From NCBI GenBank assembly GCA_900110395.1, contig FODP01000019.1:1-64000 (forward strand): a DNA stretch of 64,000 nt. Reading direction: 5' to 3'. This DNA comes from Rhodospirillales bacterium URHD0017 (lineage in GTDB: Bacteria; Pseudomonadota; Alphaproteobacteria; Reyranellales; Reyranellaceae). Positions 25,886-34,398 of this stretch are shown piece after piece (the stretch's first letter is position 1; every line of letters begins with the position of its first letter). Under the pieces are notes generated by a model. That model saw only the letters and a list, made by a program, of their open reading frames with translations. It was not told the origin of the DNA and made no database searches. Both the position numbers and the translations under genes were made by a program.

Positions 25886-26737
25886 ATGACTTTGGCTCGC
25901 AAAACGCTATTCGTGACCGGCGCCAGCCGGGGCATCGGACTTGCCATCGCGCTCCGCGCCGCGCGCGACGGCGCCAACATCGCCATCGCTGCCAAGACGG
26001 TGAAGCCCGATCCCAGATTGCCCGGCACCATCTTCAGCGCCGCCGAGGAGATCGAGAAGGCGGGCGGCAAGGCCCTGCCGTTGCCCTGTGACATCCGCGA
26101 CGAGCAGAGCGTCGAGAAGTCGGTGGCCGAGACGGTGCAGAAGTTCGGCGGCATCGACATTTTGGTGAACAACGCCAGCGCCATCAGCCTCACCGGCACG
26201 CTCGCCACGCAGATGAAGCGCTATGACCTGATGCACCAGATCAATTCGCGCGGCACCTACATGGTCTCGCAGAAGTGCATCCCGCATCTGCTCAGGGCCG
26301 AGAACCCGCACGTGCTCAACCTGTCGCCGCCGCTCGACTTCGATGTGAAGTGGTTCTCCAACCACGCCGCCTACACCCTCGCCAAGTTCGGCATGTCGGT
26401 CTACGCCTGGGCGATGGCCGAGGAGTTTCGCGGCAAGATCGCCTTCAACTGCCTGTGGCCGCGCACCGGCATCGCCACCGCCGCCATCCAGAACATCCTG
26501 GCCGGCGAGGACGGCATGAAGCGCTGCCGCAAGCCCGAGATCATGGCCGATGCCGCCTACGCGATCCTCAATCGCCCGGCCAAGACGTGCACCGGCAACT
26601 TCTTCATCGACGACGAGGTCCTGGCCGCCGAAGGCGTCAAGAACTTCGACAACTACGCCGTGTCGCCCGGCACGCCACTGATGCCCGACTTCTTCGTGCC
26701 CGCGGAAGGCGCGCGCACCGTCGTCGGCCGGAACTAG
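25886..26737 (+). CDS. SDR-family oxidoreductase, HSDL2-like
   Basis: A 283-residue short-chain dehydrogenase resembling the catalytic part of hydroxysteroid-dehydrogenase-like protein 2. It has FVTGASRGIGLAIALRA, then AKTVKPDPRLPGTIFSAAEE, the long insertion typical of that group, LVNNASAISLTGT, and AAYTLAKFGMSVYAWAMAEE with Tyr and Lys of YxxxK. The later TGNFFIDDEVLAAEG is also diagnostic. It starts at the ATG at 25886, about 80 bp from the divergent amidase start, and is followed 4 bp later by a hydrolase. Members are linked to fatty-acyl or lipid metabolism; substrate unknown. Confidence 0.88.
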   Translation: MTLARKTLFVTGASRGIGLAIALRAARDGANIAIAAKTVKPDPRLPGTIFSAAEEIEKAGGKALPLPCDIRDEQSVEKSVAETVQKFGGIDILVNNASAISLTGTLATQMKRYDLMHQINSRGTYMVSQKCIPHLLRAENPHVLNLSPPLDFDVKWFSNHAAYTLAKFGMSVYAWAMAEEFRGKIAFNCLWPRTGIATAAIQNILAGEDGMKRCRKPEIMADAAYAILNRPAKTCTGNFFIDDEVLAAEGVKNFDNYAVSPGTPLMPDFFVPAEGARTVVGRN

Positions 26738-26741
26738 ACGC

Positions 26742-27461
26742 GTGGCGACGTTCCTGCTGGTCCATGGCGCCTGCACCGGCGGCTGGTGCTGGGAAAAGGT
26801 CGCGCCGTTGCTCGAAGCCAACGGCCACAAGGTCTGCGCCCCCGACATGCCGGGGCTGGGCAAGGACCACACGCCGCCCGCCAACGTGACGCTGGCCGAC
26901 AATGTCGAGAAGGTCTCGCGCCTCCTCGACAAGATGGAAGAGCAGGTCGTCCTGGTCGGCCATTCGCTGGGTGGCGTCACCATCGGCGCGGTCGCCGAGG
27001 CGCGGCGACGCAAGCTCAAGGCCCTGGTCTATCTCTGTGCCCTGCTGCCGACCTCGGGCAAGTGCGGCAAAGACATGACCTCGCTCGAGCCCGACTCGAT
27101 GTTCCGGCTGTCGCGCCAGGTCAGTCCCGACGGCCTCACCTACACCTTCGCGCGCGACAAGCTGCCGGCGCTGTTCTACGCCGACGTCTCGCCCGAGGAC
27201 CGCTACAAGGCGATGGAGCGCCTGCGGCCGCAGCCGATCTCGATCTCGACCACGCCGGTGACGCTCACCGAGGACCGCTTCGGCTCGGTGCCGCGCTGGT
27301 ACATCGAATGCACGCACGACAACGCGGTGCGCATCAAACTACAGCGCCTCATGGTCAAGATGACGCCGTGCAAAACCATCACCATGGAGTGCGGCCACTC
27401 GCCCTACTTCAGCAATCCCGAGGAGCTGGTCGAGCACCTCGAGGCGATCGCGAGGTCGTAA
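26742..27461 (+). CDS. Alpha/beta hydrolase, methylesterase/hydroxynitrile-lyase-like
   Basis: A 239-residue compact hydrolase starting at a GTG (26742). It has FLLVHGACTGGWCW (oxyanion region HGA), the nucleophile elbow VLVGHSLGGVT near residue 75, and a terminal MECGHSPYFSNPEEL carrying the catalytic His; the Asp is probably in the segment around ECTHDNAV. The small cap and the WCWEKV entry match the salicylate methylesterase / hydroxynitrile lyase family common in proteobacteria. It is in an operon with the HSDL2-like SDR 4 bp upstream, which suggests sequential steps on an ester or ketone substrate (inference). Confidence 0.85.
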   Translation: MATFLLVHGACTGGWCWEKVAPLLEANGHKVCAPDMPGLGKDHTPPANVTLADNVEKVSRLLDKMEEQVVLVGHSLGGVTIGAVAEARRRKLKALVYLCALLPTSGKCGKDMTSLEPDSMFRLSRQVSPDGLTYTFARDKLPALFYADVSPEDRYKAMERLRPQPISISTTPVTLTEDRFGSVPRWYIECTHDNAVRIKLQRLMVKMTPCKTITMECGHSPYFSNPEELVEHLEAIARS

Positions 27462-27526
27462 TCGCTAATGCCATCAAGGCGGCTTATTCTGATGGCACAC
27501 GATGCCTGCAATCAGCGGAGGATGTC

Positions 27527-27994
27527 ATGGCCGGCGTTTCCCGACGTTTAGTCCTCGCCGCCGTCTCGGCACTCGGGGTAAGTGCCGCCTTCCAGAGGCG
27601 GCTGGCGGCACAGGGTGCCAAGCCCGCTTCGCCGGAGCGGGTTGCCTTGAACGGCTACGACCCGGTGGCCTATTTCACCGACGGACGCCCGGCCAAGGGA
27701 TCGGCCGAATTCTCGGCCTCGTTCGATGGCACCACCTACCACTTCAAGAATGCCCAGCATCGCGCGTTGTTCGTCGCCGACCCCGATCGCTACGCCCCGC
27801 AATACAAGGCCTATTGCGCCATCACCATCTCCCGCGGGGCCAAGCAGGAGGTCGATCCCGAAGCCTTCCTGATCTGGAACGGCAAGCTCTACATGTTTGC
27901 CGCCAAGCAGGGCATCGACATGTTCAAGCAGGAGGCCGCCGCCATCGTCGCCAAGGCGGAGTCAGCCTGGCCCGAAGTGAACAAGCATCCGTGA
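27527..27994 (+). CDS. YHS-domain periplasmic protein
   Basis: A 155-residue protein starting at 27527 after GCGGAGG. A Tat/Sec-like signal (VSRRLVLAAVSALGVSAAF; twin Arg present) precedes the YHS domain, visible as ALNGYDPVAYFTDGRPAKGS and then YHFKNAQHRALFVADPDRYAPQYKAYCA. YHS domains are Cys/Tyr/His metal-associated modules; this periplasmic subtype is common in alphaproteobacteria and of unknown function. It may be transcribed with the two upstream genes, being 65 bp away. Confidence 0.88.
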   Translation: MAGVSRRLVLAAVSALGVSAAFQRRLAAQGAKPASPERVALNGYDPVAYFTDGRPAKGSAEFSASFDGTTYHFKNAQHRALFVADPDRYAPQYKAYCAITISRGAKQEVDPEAFLIWNGKLYMFAAKQGIDMFKQEAAAIVAKAESAWPEVNKHP

Positions 27995-28006
27995 GGACGC
28001 GAGCGC

Positions 28007-29899
28007 CTACAGACCGGCTTTCTTGAAGGCGGAGGCGATCTTTTCCCGAAGCTCCGGGCTGCGCATCAGCGACCCGAACTCGTCGCGGGAGAAATCGGGA
28101 AAGCGCTGACGGACGACGGCCGCCTGTCGTTCGGCGTCGTCCTTGCGTCCGGCCTGGGCATAGGCAGCGGCGAGCATGGCAATTGCTGGCCGGAAATCCT
28201 TGCTCCGCTCGACCGCCAGCTCGAACAGGCGGACGGCGTCCGAGGTCCGGTCGGCCAGCATGTAGGCCACGCCGCGATCGAACAACTCGATCTCGGACTG
28301 CTCGGGTCGGAAGCGGGCAAGAAGCTCGCCCGCCGCGACGGCTCCCTGGACGTCGCCGGTCCACAGCAGCACGCCGGTGAGGGCGCCGTACGCATCGGCA
28401 TCGCTGGGATTGAGATCGATCGCCCGCTTCAGTTCCTCGAGCGCCCGATCGTAGTCGCCGAAGAAAACCAGGACATGCCCGAGAATGGCGTAGGCACTCG
28501 AGCTCGCGCTGTCGAGGGTGATCGCCCGGCGGGCCAAGGCCTCCGAGCGTTCGAGCGCCTGGCCCGGATCGGGCGTCCAGCCCTGGGTGGCCGAGTACAT
28601 GTTGACGCGCGCCAGTCCGACATAGGCGGGAGCGTAGTTCGGATCGAGCGCGATCGCGCGTTCGAACAGCGTGCGGGCTTCGGCGTTGCTCGACCGCGCA
28701 ATACGGTACATGAGGCTGCGGCCGCGCAGGACGAGATCGTAGGCTTCCATGCTGTCGGGCGGCTTTGCCACCGCCCTCGCCAGCTCGAGGTTCGTCACCC
28801 GGACGGCAAGGGCGCCGCTGATCTGGCGAATGATCTGATCCTGGACCGAAAACACATCCTTCGGTTCGACGTCGTACTTCTCCGACCAGACAAGGACGCT
28901 GCGGGCCGTGTCCGTGAGACTGACCGATATCCGGATGCGGTCGGGCGAGCGTCGGATGCTGCCCTCGACGACATAGCGCACCTTGAGGTCGGTCCCGACG
29001 GCGGCCGGGCTCGGGCTCTTGCCCTTGTAGGCGAACACGCCGCCGCGCGAGATGACCGTCAGGTCCCGGAAACGCCCGAGGGCCGAGATGATGTCTTCGG
29101 TCATGCCATCGGCGAAATAGTCGTCGCCGCCCGGGCCGCCGGGCGAGGTGAAGGGCAGGACGGCGATCGACGCGCGCCCGGTTTCCGTCGCTGTGGCCGA
29201 CGGCGCCAGGCCGGCAGCCGGTCCGGCCGTCGTCGCGGTCCCTTGCATCGTCCACCAGGCGCCAGCGCCCAGAGCAACGACGAGTACGGCGAACGCGGCA
29301 ATCCAGAGGGGACGGGACACCGCGGGCGCGGCGCGCTTGCCCGGGGGAAGGACAGGCGCCGCGGCAATGGCCTGCGGCGCCAGGGCGAACGCCCGCACCG
29401 GCCGCGAGATGTTCTTGACCGTCTGCTCGCCGAGATCTTCGAACGTGATCGGGAGCTTGTCGCGGATCTGGTCGTGGGCCGCACCGGAGATGCAAAGCCC
29501 GCCCGGCTCGCACAGCGTTTCCAGCCGCGCGGCGACGTTCACACCGTCACCGAAGATATCCTTCGAGTCGATGATGATGTCACCGACGTTGATGCCGATG
29601 CGGAACGTCAGCCGCTTGCCCTGCGGCACCGGCTCGTTGCGGATCGCGTTGCCGCGCTGGATCGTGACCGCGCAGGCAACGGCTTGCACGGCGCTCGCGA
29701 ATTCCACGAGCATGCCGTCACCCGTCGTCTTGACGATCCGGCCGCCCCTGGCGGCGATTTCCGGGTCGGTCAGCTCCTTGCGGCAGGCCTGTAATGCGCG
29801 AAGCGTGCCGACGTCATCGACACCCATCAATCGACTGTAGCCGACGACGTCGGCTGCCAAGATGGCGGCGAGCCTGCGCTCCACCGGCTTCTCTCTCAT
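28007..29899 (-). CDS. Adenylate/guanylate cyclase with TM helix, TolB-like domain and TPRs
   Basis: A 630-residue class III nucleotidyl cyclase. The catalytic domain occupies residues 1-180: AAILAADVVGYSRLM and VKTTGDGMLVEFASA provide the two metal-binding Asp, and GINVGDIIIDSKDIFGDGVN follows. A TM helix (LWIAAFAVLVVALGAGAWW) lies near residue 205. Then comes a TolB-N-like domain (IAVLPFTSPGGPGGDDYFAD, VRYVVEGSIRRSPDRIRI) and about six TPR units to the C-terminus (VGLARVNMYSATQGW; ILGHVLVFFGDYDRALEELK). This architecture recurs in rhizobial genomes and presumably makes cAMP in response to a periplasmic signal; the signal is unknown. It is convergent with the YHS gene. Confidence 0.92.
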   Translation of the reverse strand: MREKPVERRLAAILAADVVGYSRLMGVDDVGTLRALQACRKELTDPEIAARGGRIVKTTGDGMLVEFASAVQAVACAVTIQRGNAIRNEPVPQGKRLTFRIGINVGDIIIDSKDIFGDGVNVAARLETLCEPGGLCISGAAHDQIRDKLPITFEDLGEQTVKNISRPVRAFALAPQAIAAAPVLPPGKRAAPAVSRPLWIAAFAVLVVALGAGAWWTMQGTATTAGPAAGLAPSATATETGRASIAVLPFTSPGGPGGDDYFADGMTEDIISALGRFRDLTVISRGGVFAYKGKSPSPAAVGTDLKVRYVVEGSIRRSPDRIRISVSLTDTARSVLVWSEKYDVEPKDVFSVQDQIIRQISGALAVRVTNLELARAVAKPPDSMEAYDLVLRGRSLMYRIARSSNAEARTLFERAIALDPNYAPAYVGLARVNMYSATQGWTPDPGQALERSEALARRAITLDSASSSAYAILGHVLVFFGDYDRALEELKRAIDLNPSDADAYGALTGVLLWTGDVQGAVAAGELLARFRPEQSEIELFDRGVAYMLADRTSDAVRLFELAVERSKDFRPAIAMLAAAYAQAGRKDDAERQAAVVRQRFPDFSRDEFGSLMRSPELREKIASAFKKAGL

Positions 29900-29965
29900 C
29901 TGTCTCCCGGCCGCTGTTACGGTCGCATACCATACGACACCCGGTGTGACAGCGACAGCAGGGCC

Positions 29966-30817
29966 CTAATCGAAGAAGGCGAAGGTCCGGGTCTCGATGC
30001 TTTCGCGCGGCTTGGGGTTGGCGGGCGAGGTCGGATCGTCGAAGGCCGAGTGCAGCGAGAAGCGGGCCCGGCCGTCACGCATCGAATCGTAGCATTTGAT
30101 CAGCACGGCCTCCTCGCGGGTCATGCGCGGGAAGTAGTACCAGCGGTGGTCGGCATTGTAGACGCCGATATAGATCTCGCCGGTGCGGTCGGCATAGACC
30201 AGGTCGCAGACCGCGAGATCGCGCGGCGCGATGCTCTCGGAATCGACGAAGCCCAGCGGCGACATCTCGACCGGATCGTGGGCGATGTTCCGCCACACGT
30301 TGATCTCGACGAAGCGCTTCTTCAGCCGCGCCTCGGCTTCGTCCGGCGGCAGCAGGTCGCGCACGCGCTGCGGGCCCGACTTCTCGGTGTAGTCGTTGTG
30401 CACGGAGCGCACCGGCGCGCGGTGGCCGCGTTCGACGCCACGATCGGCGGCGCGGATGGTGTGATCGAAGACCACGACCTTCGACGCCCCGGTCTCGCGC
30501 TTGATCAGCGCTTCGACCTCCGGCTCCCAGGTGCGGCGGATCTCGTCCTTGTCGAAGAAGTCGCGCACCTGGGTCTCGTGCGGCGTCAGGATGAAGGCCT
30601 GTCGATCGAGCGAAAGATCCTTGATCAAGGGCCGCGCATCGTGGATGCGCACCTTGAAGTCGCGGTAGTTGCCCTCGCGCCGCGCCACGCCGGTGCCGAT
30701 CGGCGGATTGTAGGTGACCGGCTTGACGCTGAGGTCGGCGAGATAGGGCACGTTGGCCTCGACCCCGGCAGCAAGCGGCGGGACGGCAGTCGAAGAGACG
30801 GTCTGGACAGATGGCAT
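29966..30817 (-). CDS. CmcJ/NvfI-family oxidoreductase
   Basis: A 283-residue protein of the CmcJ/NvfI (GA4-desaturase-like) family, related in fold to Fe(II)/2-oxoglutarate oxygenases. Recognisable segments are VTYNPPIGTGVARREGNY, FDHTIRAADRG, PVRSVHNDYTEKSGPQRVRD and VEINVWRNIAHDPVEMSPLG, then WYYFPRMTREEAVLIKCYDS. The His/Asp of VHNDY probably provide metal ligands, and the Arg of EINVWR the co-substrate contact. Characterised relatives act in cephamycin methoxylation, fungal meroterpenoid rearrangement and gibberellin desaturation, so a secondary-metabolite or xenobiotic oxidation is possible. It stands alone between divergent and unrelated genes. Confidence 0.88.
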   Translation of the reverse strand: MPSVQTVSSTAVPPLAAGVEANVPYLADLSVKPVTYNPPIGTGVARREGNYRDFKVRIHDARPLIKDLSLDRQAFILTPHETQVRDFFDKDEIRRTWEPEVEALIKRETGASKVVVFDHTIRAADRGVERGHRAPVRSVHNDYTEKSGPQRVRDLLPPDEAEARLKKRFVEINVWRNIAHDPVEMSPLGFVDSESIAPRDLAVCDLVYADRTGEIYIGVYNADHRWYYFPRMTREEAVLIKCYDSMRDGRARFSLHSAFDDPTSPANPKPRESIETRTFAFFD

Positions 30818-30895
30818 GATGGGTCCTCGTCCCCAATAGGTCGTGCCGAACTTACGCTTTTCGAGTGCTCCGCCTCATGAAAAGACCTCATGGGC

Positions 30896-31606
30896 TCAAC
30901 GGTAAAGCTTGTCGATCAGCGCCGCGTGCATGCCGGCGTTGGCCACCACGACGCCGCCGGTGGTGATGGAACTCTTGTCCGAGGCGAGGAACAGTACGGT
31001 TTCGGAGAACTTGCCTGCATCAGGGTCCAGCACAAGGCGGGAATCGTTGTCGAGCGGTCCGGACACTACCACGTTCACCCGGATGCGCCGCGCCACTGCC
31101 TCCTTGGCAAGGGTGCGCATCAGGCCGATCAGCCCATGTGTGGCGGCGGCGTAGGCTGCGATGCCCGGATCGCCGGTCACCCCGACCGCGCTCGAGGTCA
31201 TGATGATGCTGCCGCCGTCGCGCATTTTGGCCAGTGCATGCTTGCAGGCCAGGAACGAGCCTTTGAGGTTCACCGATACCACCGCGTCGAACACGTCCTC
31301 GGGATAGTCGATCACTGGCCGGATGACGCCGCTGATGTCGGCGTTACTGACCAGCACGTCGATCGGCCCCCAGCGCGCCACCGTGGCGTCGACGTAAGCC
31401 TGGGTGTCCCTGGCGCTGGAGACGTCGGCCAGCATCGCGGTCGCCTGGCCCTCGGGCAGCGATTTCAACGTGGCATCGAGGGTGGTGCGGTCGCGATCGA
31501 CCAGCATCACCTTCGCGCCCTCGGCGGCAAAGCGTGCGGCGCCAGCGCGGCCCAAGCTGCCGGCGGCGCCGGTCACGATGCAGATCCTGCCGTCGAGCAT
31601 CCCCAT
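30896..31606 (-). CDS. SDR-family protein with substituted active-site Lys
   Basis: A 236-residue short-chain dehydrogenase from the ATG at 31606 (MGMLDGRICIVTG). The cofactor loop is TGAAGSLGRAG (TGxxxSLG) and the Ser is in MTSSAVG. The catalytic motif reads YAAATHGLIG, where the Lys of YxxxK is replaced by Thr, and the NNAG motif reads SNADIS. The Tyr is kept. Such a protein may bind cofactor without normal hydride transfer, or use another residue. The gene overlaps the 5' flank of the phosphodiesterase gene on the opposite strand; a much longer same-frame extension upstream is a shadow. Confidence 0.8.
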   Translation of the reverse strand: MGMLDGRICIVTGAAGSLGRAGAARFAAEGAKVMLVDRDRTTLDATLKSLPEGQATAMLADVSSARDTQAYVDATVARWGPIDVLVSNADISGVIRPVIDYPEDVFDAVVSVNLKGSFLACKHALAKMRDGGSIIMTSSAVGVTGDPGIAAYAAATHGLIGLMRTLAKEAVARRIRVNVVVSGPLDNDSRLVLDPDAGKFSETVLFLASDKSSITTGGVVVANAGMHAALIDKLYR

Positions 31607-31780
31607 GGTTCCTACCCTGCACCCCTGAGACAGGCGCTGCACCGCATTCTCGATCAGATCGCAGCGATCGGCGATGGCCAGGCGACGATGCATCATCGAT
31701 GGCGCCCGCCGCTGTTGCCCCCGGAGGGCCGCCACAGGATACTCCGCCGCCGACAAGGGGAACCGTTCGAGCCAAAAGAC

Positions 31781-32569
31781 ATGCAGAAATTCATCCACAT
31801 CACCGATCCGCACTTCGTCCCGCCGGGCAATCTGCTGTACGACCTGAACCCGCTCGATCGACTGGCGCTGTGCGTCGGCGACGTCAACAAGCACCATCCC
31901 GACGCAGCGTTCGCCATCCTGACCGGCGATCTCGCCCACAAGGGCCAACCCGAGGCCTACGATGCACTGAAGCGCGAGCTCGACAAGCTGGTCATGCCCT
32001 ATCACCTGCTGGTGGGAAACCACGACGACCACGCCAACTTCCGCGCGACCTTCCCGCAGGCCAAATTCGACGCCAACGGCTTCGTGCAGTTCACTTTCGA
32101 TATGGGCGAAGGCGTTCTGGGCGTTTGTCTGGACACCAACGAACCCGGCAAGCCGTGGGGCACGTTCTGCCAGACCCGCGCGGCCTGGCTGAAGGACACG
32201 CTCGACCGGACCGGCGATCAGCCCGTGATCATCTTCATCCACCATCCGCCCTTCAAGGTGCGGCTCAGGCGCATGGATGACATCTCCCTGCTCGAGCCAC
32301 GTTTCTTCATCGAGGCGATCGCCGGTCGCAAGAACATCCGCCACATGTTCTTCGGTCATCTGCATCGGCCGCTGGCGGGAAGCTGGCGCGGCATCCCGAT
32401 CTCGACGCTGCGCGCCACCAGCCATCAGGTGGCGCTGGATTTCGTGATCGAAGGCCGCATCCCCGGCAGCCACGAGCCGCCGGCCTACGGTGTGGTGCTG
32501 CTGGAAGAGGATCAGATGATCGTGCACATGCACGACTATCTCGATCGGACGAATACGTTCCTTCTGTAA
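31781..32569 (+). CDS. GpdQ-like metallophosphodiesterase
   Basis: A 262-residue binuclear metallophosphoesterase with all ligand motifs: FIHITDPHF (Asp, His), AILTGDLAHKG (Asp), LLVGNHDDH (Asn, His), IIFIHHPPF (His) and MFFGHLHRPLAG (GHxH). Length and motif spacing match the glycerophosphodiesterase GpdQ / cyclic-nucleotide phosphodiesterase CpdA group. Substrates would be glycerophosphodiesters, cAMP or similar; with a class III cyclase 2 kb away, a cAMP link is possible but unproven. It starts at 31781, divergent from the SDR at 31606, and is convergent with the MetE-like gene, with only 9 bp between stops. Confidence 0.88.
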   Translation: MQKFIHITDPHFVPPGNLLYDLNPLDRLALCVGDVNKHHPDAAFAILTGDLAHKGQPEAYDALKRELDKLVMPYHLLVGNHDDHANFRATFPQAKFDANGFVQFTFDMGEGVLGVCLDTNEPGKPWGTFCQTRAAWLKDTLDRTGDQPVIIFIHHPPFKVRLRRMDDISLLEPRFFIEAIAGRKNIRHMFFGHLHRPLAGSWRGIPISTLRATSHQVALDFVIEGRIPGSHEPPAYGVVLLEEDQMIVHMHDYLDRTNTFLL

Positions 32570-32578
32570 CAGCCGTCG

Positions 32579-33643
32579 TTACGCATACCTCGCGCGCAGC
32601 AGGCGGGCGGCATCGGCTTCGGCCCTGAGCTTGAGGTAGACCTCGTCGATATCGACCTTCGCGGCAGAGCCCGGCGCGAAGCCGCAGTCGGGATTGAGGG
32701 TGATGCGGCTTTTGTCGATGCGCGACAGGGCACGTTCGACGCGGGTCGCGATCACGGCCGCCGCTTCCGGCGCGCCCGGCGTGACATCGACGACGCCCAG
32801 GCCAATCTCGAAATCGTCGCGCAGGCGCCCGAGACTCTCGAGGTCGTCGGCGCCGGCAGCCGTGAACTCCATTGTCAGATGCCGGACCTGGAGCCGGTTG
32901 AGCTGGTTGAGGATCGGCCCGTAGGTCCCGGCATGGTGCTTCTCACCACGCACCCGGGCCCCTGCCCGCCGACAGAGATGCACGGCGAATTTGATGCCGG
33001 GGAAACCGGCCACCGTCTCGTTGACCATCTCCACGGCGAAGTCGGCGGCACGGTCGGGATCGTCGTAGCGCCGGCGCACGTCGGGATCGACGAACAGACA
33101 GAGATGCGGATCGTCGATCTGCACGATGTCTACGCCCAGGCCCTGGAGCAGCGCAATCTCGGCCCTGAGCGGCGCCACGCAGGCGCGCACGAAGTCGTCG
33201 CGCGCCGGATAGGCTTTCCTCGACCGCCCGGCATCCCACAACCGCTCACCCAGCAGCGCCGGTGCCGGCAGGGTGATCTTGGTGGCGACTGTCGCGACCC
33301 TCTTCACGAAGGCCGCCTCGCTGGCAATGAAGCCCGCGGGCTTGGGCGTGAGCTTCTCCGTGACCACTGTCCAAGGCCGGCCGTCGGCGGGATTGGTCTC
33401 GAGTGTGAAGCCGTGTGCGAGCTCGGCGATCACGCCGATGTAGGAGCGCCGACGCCATTCGCCGTCGTTCACGACATCGAGCCCGGCGCGTTCCTGCATG
33501 GCCACCACGAAGCGGATGGCGGCGTTCATGGTCGCGGTGTCGACACTGTCCCAATGCGGCTTCTCGATCAGCTCGCGCACGACCAGCGGGCGCGGGATGG
33601 AGCCGACGATCGAGGCGGGAAAGAGCGGCAGGGATTTGCTCAC
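32579..33643 (-). CDS. Cobalamin-independent methionine synthase C-domain-like protein
   Basis: A 354-residue MetE-C-type TIM barrel. The zinc site is intact: HLC in FAVHLCRRAG (His, Cys), a Glu in HLTMEFTAAG and a Cys in NPDCGFAP. Further landmarks are IVGSIPRP, VVNDGEWRRRSY, DIVQIDDPHLCLFVDPDV. Length excludes full MetE, which has two such barrels; this group includes enzymes moving methyl or alkyl groups to thiols, such as coenzyme M or B12-independent transferases. The GTG at 33643 overlaps the stop of the nucleotidyltransferase gene (GTGA), so both are translationally coupled downstream of an RpiR regulator. Confidence 0.85.
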   Translation of the reverse strand: MSKSLPLFPASIVGSIPRPLVVRELIEKPHWDSVDTATMNAAIRFVVAMQERAGLDVVNDGEWRRRSYIGVIAELAHGFTLETNPADGRPWTVVTEKLTPKPAGFIASEAAFVKRVATVATKITLPAPALLGERLWDAGRSRKAYPARDDFVRACVAPLRAEIALLQGLGVDIVQIDDPHLCLFVDPDVRRRYDDPDRAADFAVEMVNETVAGFPGIKFAVHLCRRAGARVRGEKHHAGTYGPILNQLNRLQVRHLTMEFTAAGADDLESLGRLRDDFEIGLGVVDVTPGAPEAAAVIATRVERALSRIDKSRITLNPDCGFAPGSAAKVDIDEVYLKLRAEADAARLLRARYA

Positions 33644-34398
33644 GTCGGCGGCTGCCACAGCGTCTGGGCGAGATCCATGTCCTGCTGGGTGTCGATTTCG
33701 CGATAGTGGCCCGGCGTGTCGGCGTGGCCGAAGTCCATGCCGTGCTCGATCATGTCCTGGAGCATGTGGATCAGGTAGGCCTTCTGGAACAACGGCGCCT
33801 CGCGATACGGCTGGCCCCAGAACTGCGCCTTGCGACGGCGGTAGAAATCGCGGAAGCGCTGCGCGCCCTCGGCGCCGAACCTCGCCACGCCGATGAACTC
33901 GCCGGTCGCCGCCTCGTAGGAGATGCCGCGATGGACGCACTCGACCCGGCCGTTGCGCGTGATCACTTTCTCGGCGTCGTGCGGCGGATGCTGGGTGCGC
34001 GGCCGGTAGTGCTCGCGCCAGTCGGTGTCGACGCCGAGCGCCAGCTCGTCGGGCGAGCGCACGAGGTCGGCCACCACCTCACGGGTGAACAGGATGTCGG
34101 AGTAGGCGGTGACGAACGGCCGGTCCATCAGGTCCTCGGCGCACATCAGCGACACCAGGATGTTGTTGTCCGCCCAGTCCCTGTTCTCGCGAAAGATGAA
34201 TTCGGGATAGTCGCGGCGCACCGCCTCGATGCGGTAGCCGCCGATGAAGCAGATCTCCGTGCAGCCGCCGCCGCGGAGCGCCTCGACCGTCCAGTCGATG
34301 ATGCGCTTGCCCTGGATCTCGGCGAAGCACTTGGGCGCGTTCTCGGTCGTCGGCATCAGCCGGCTGCCGCGGCCGGCGCCGATGATGATGGCGCGCAT
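33640..34398 (-). CDS. Sugar-phosphate/alcohol-phosphate nucleotidyltransferase
   Basis: A 252-residue NTP_transferase. The nucleotide-binding start is IIIGAGRGSRLMPTTENAPK (GxGxRL...PK), followed by FIGGYRIEAVRRDYPEF and DNNILVSLMCAEDLMD. The metal-binding Asp is in FVTAYSDILF. The form is close to LicC/choline-phosphate cytidylyltransferase-like proteins rather than hexose-1-phosphate enzymes. The ATG at 34398 shares one base with the stop of the RpiR gene (TGATG). Its product might be activated for a downstream transfer, but the partner enzyme is not clear. Confidence 0.83.
   Translation of the reverse strand: MRAIIIGAGRGSRLMPTTENAPKCFAEIQGKRIIDWTVEALRGGGCTEICFIGGYRIEAVRRDYPEFIFRENRDWADNNILVSLMCAEDLMDRPFVTAYSDILFTREVVADLVRSPDELALGVDTDWREHYRPRTQHPPHDAEKVITRNGRVECVHRGISYEAATGEFIGVARFGAEGAQRFRDFYRRRKAQFWGQPYREAPLFQKAYLIHMLQDMIEHGMDFGHADTPGHYREIDTQQDMDLAQTLWQPPT

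Noticed and set aside
30896..32533. 545-codon version of the SDR
   Set aside because: The upstream part is antisense to the phosphodiesterase; TGxxxSLG begins only after 31606.
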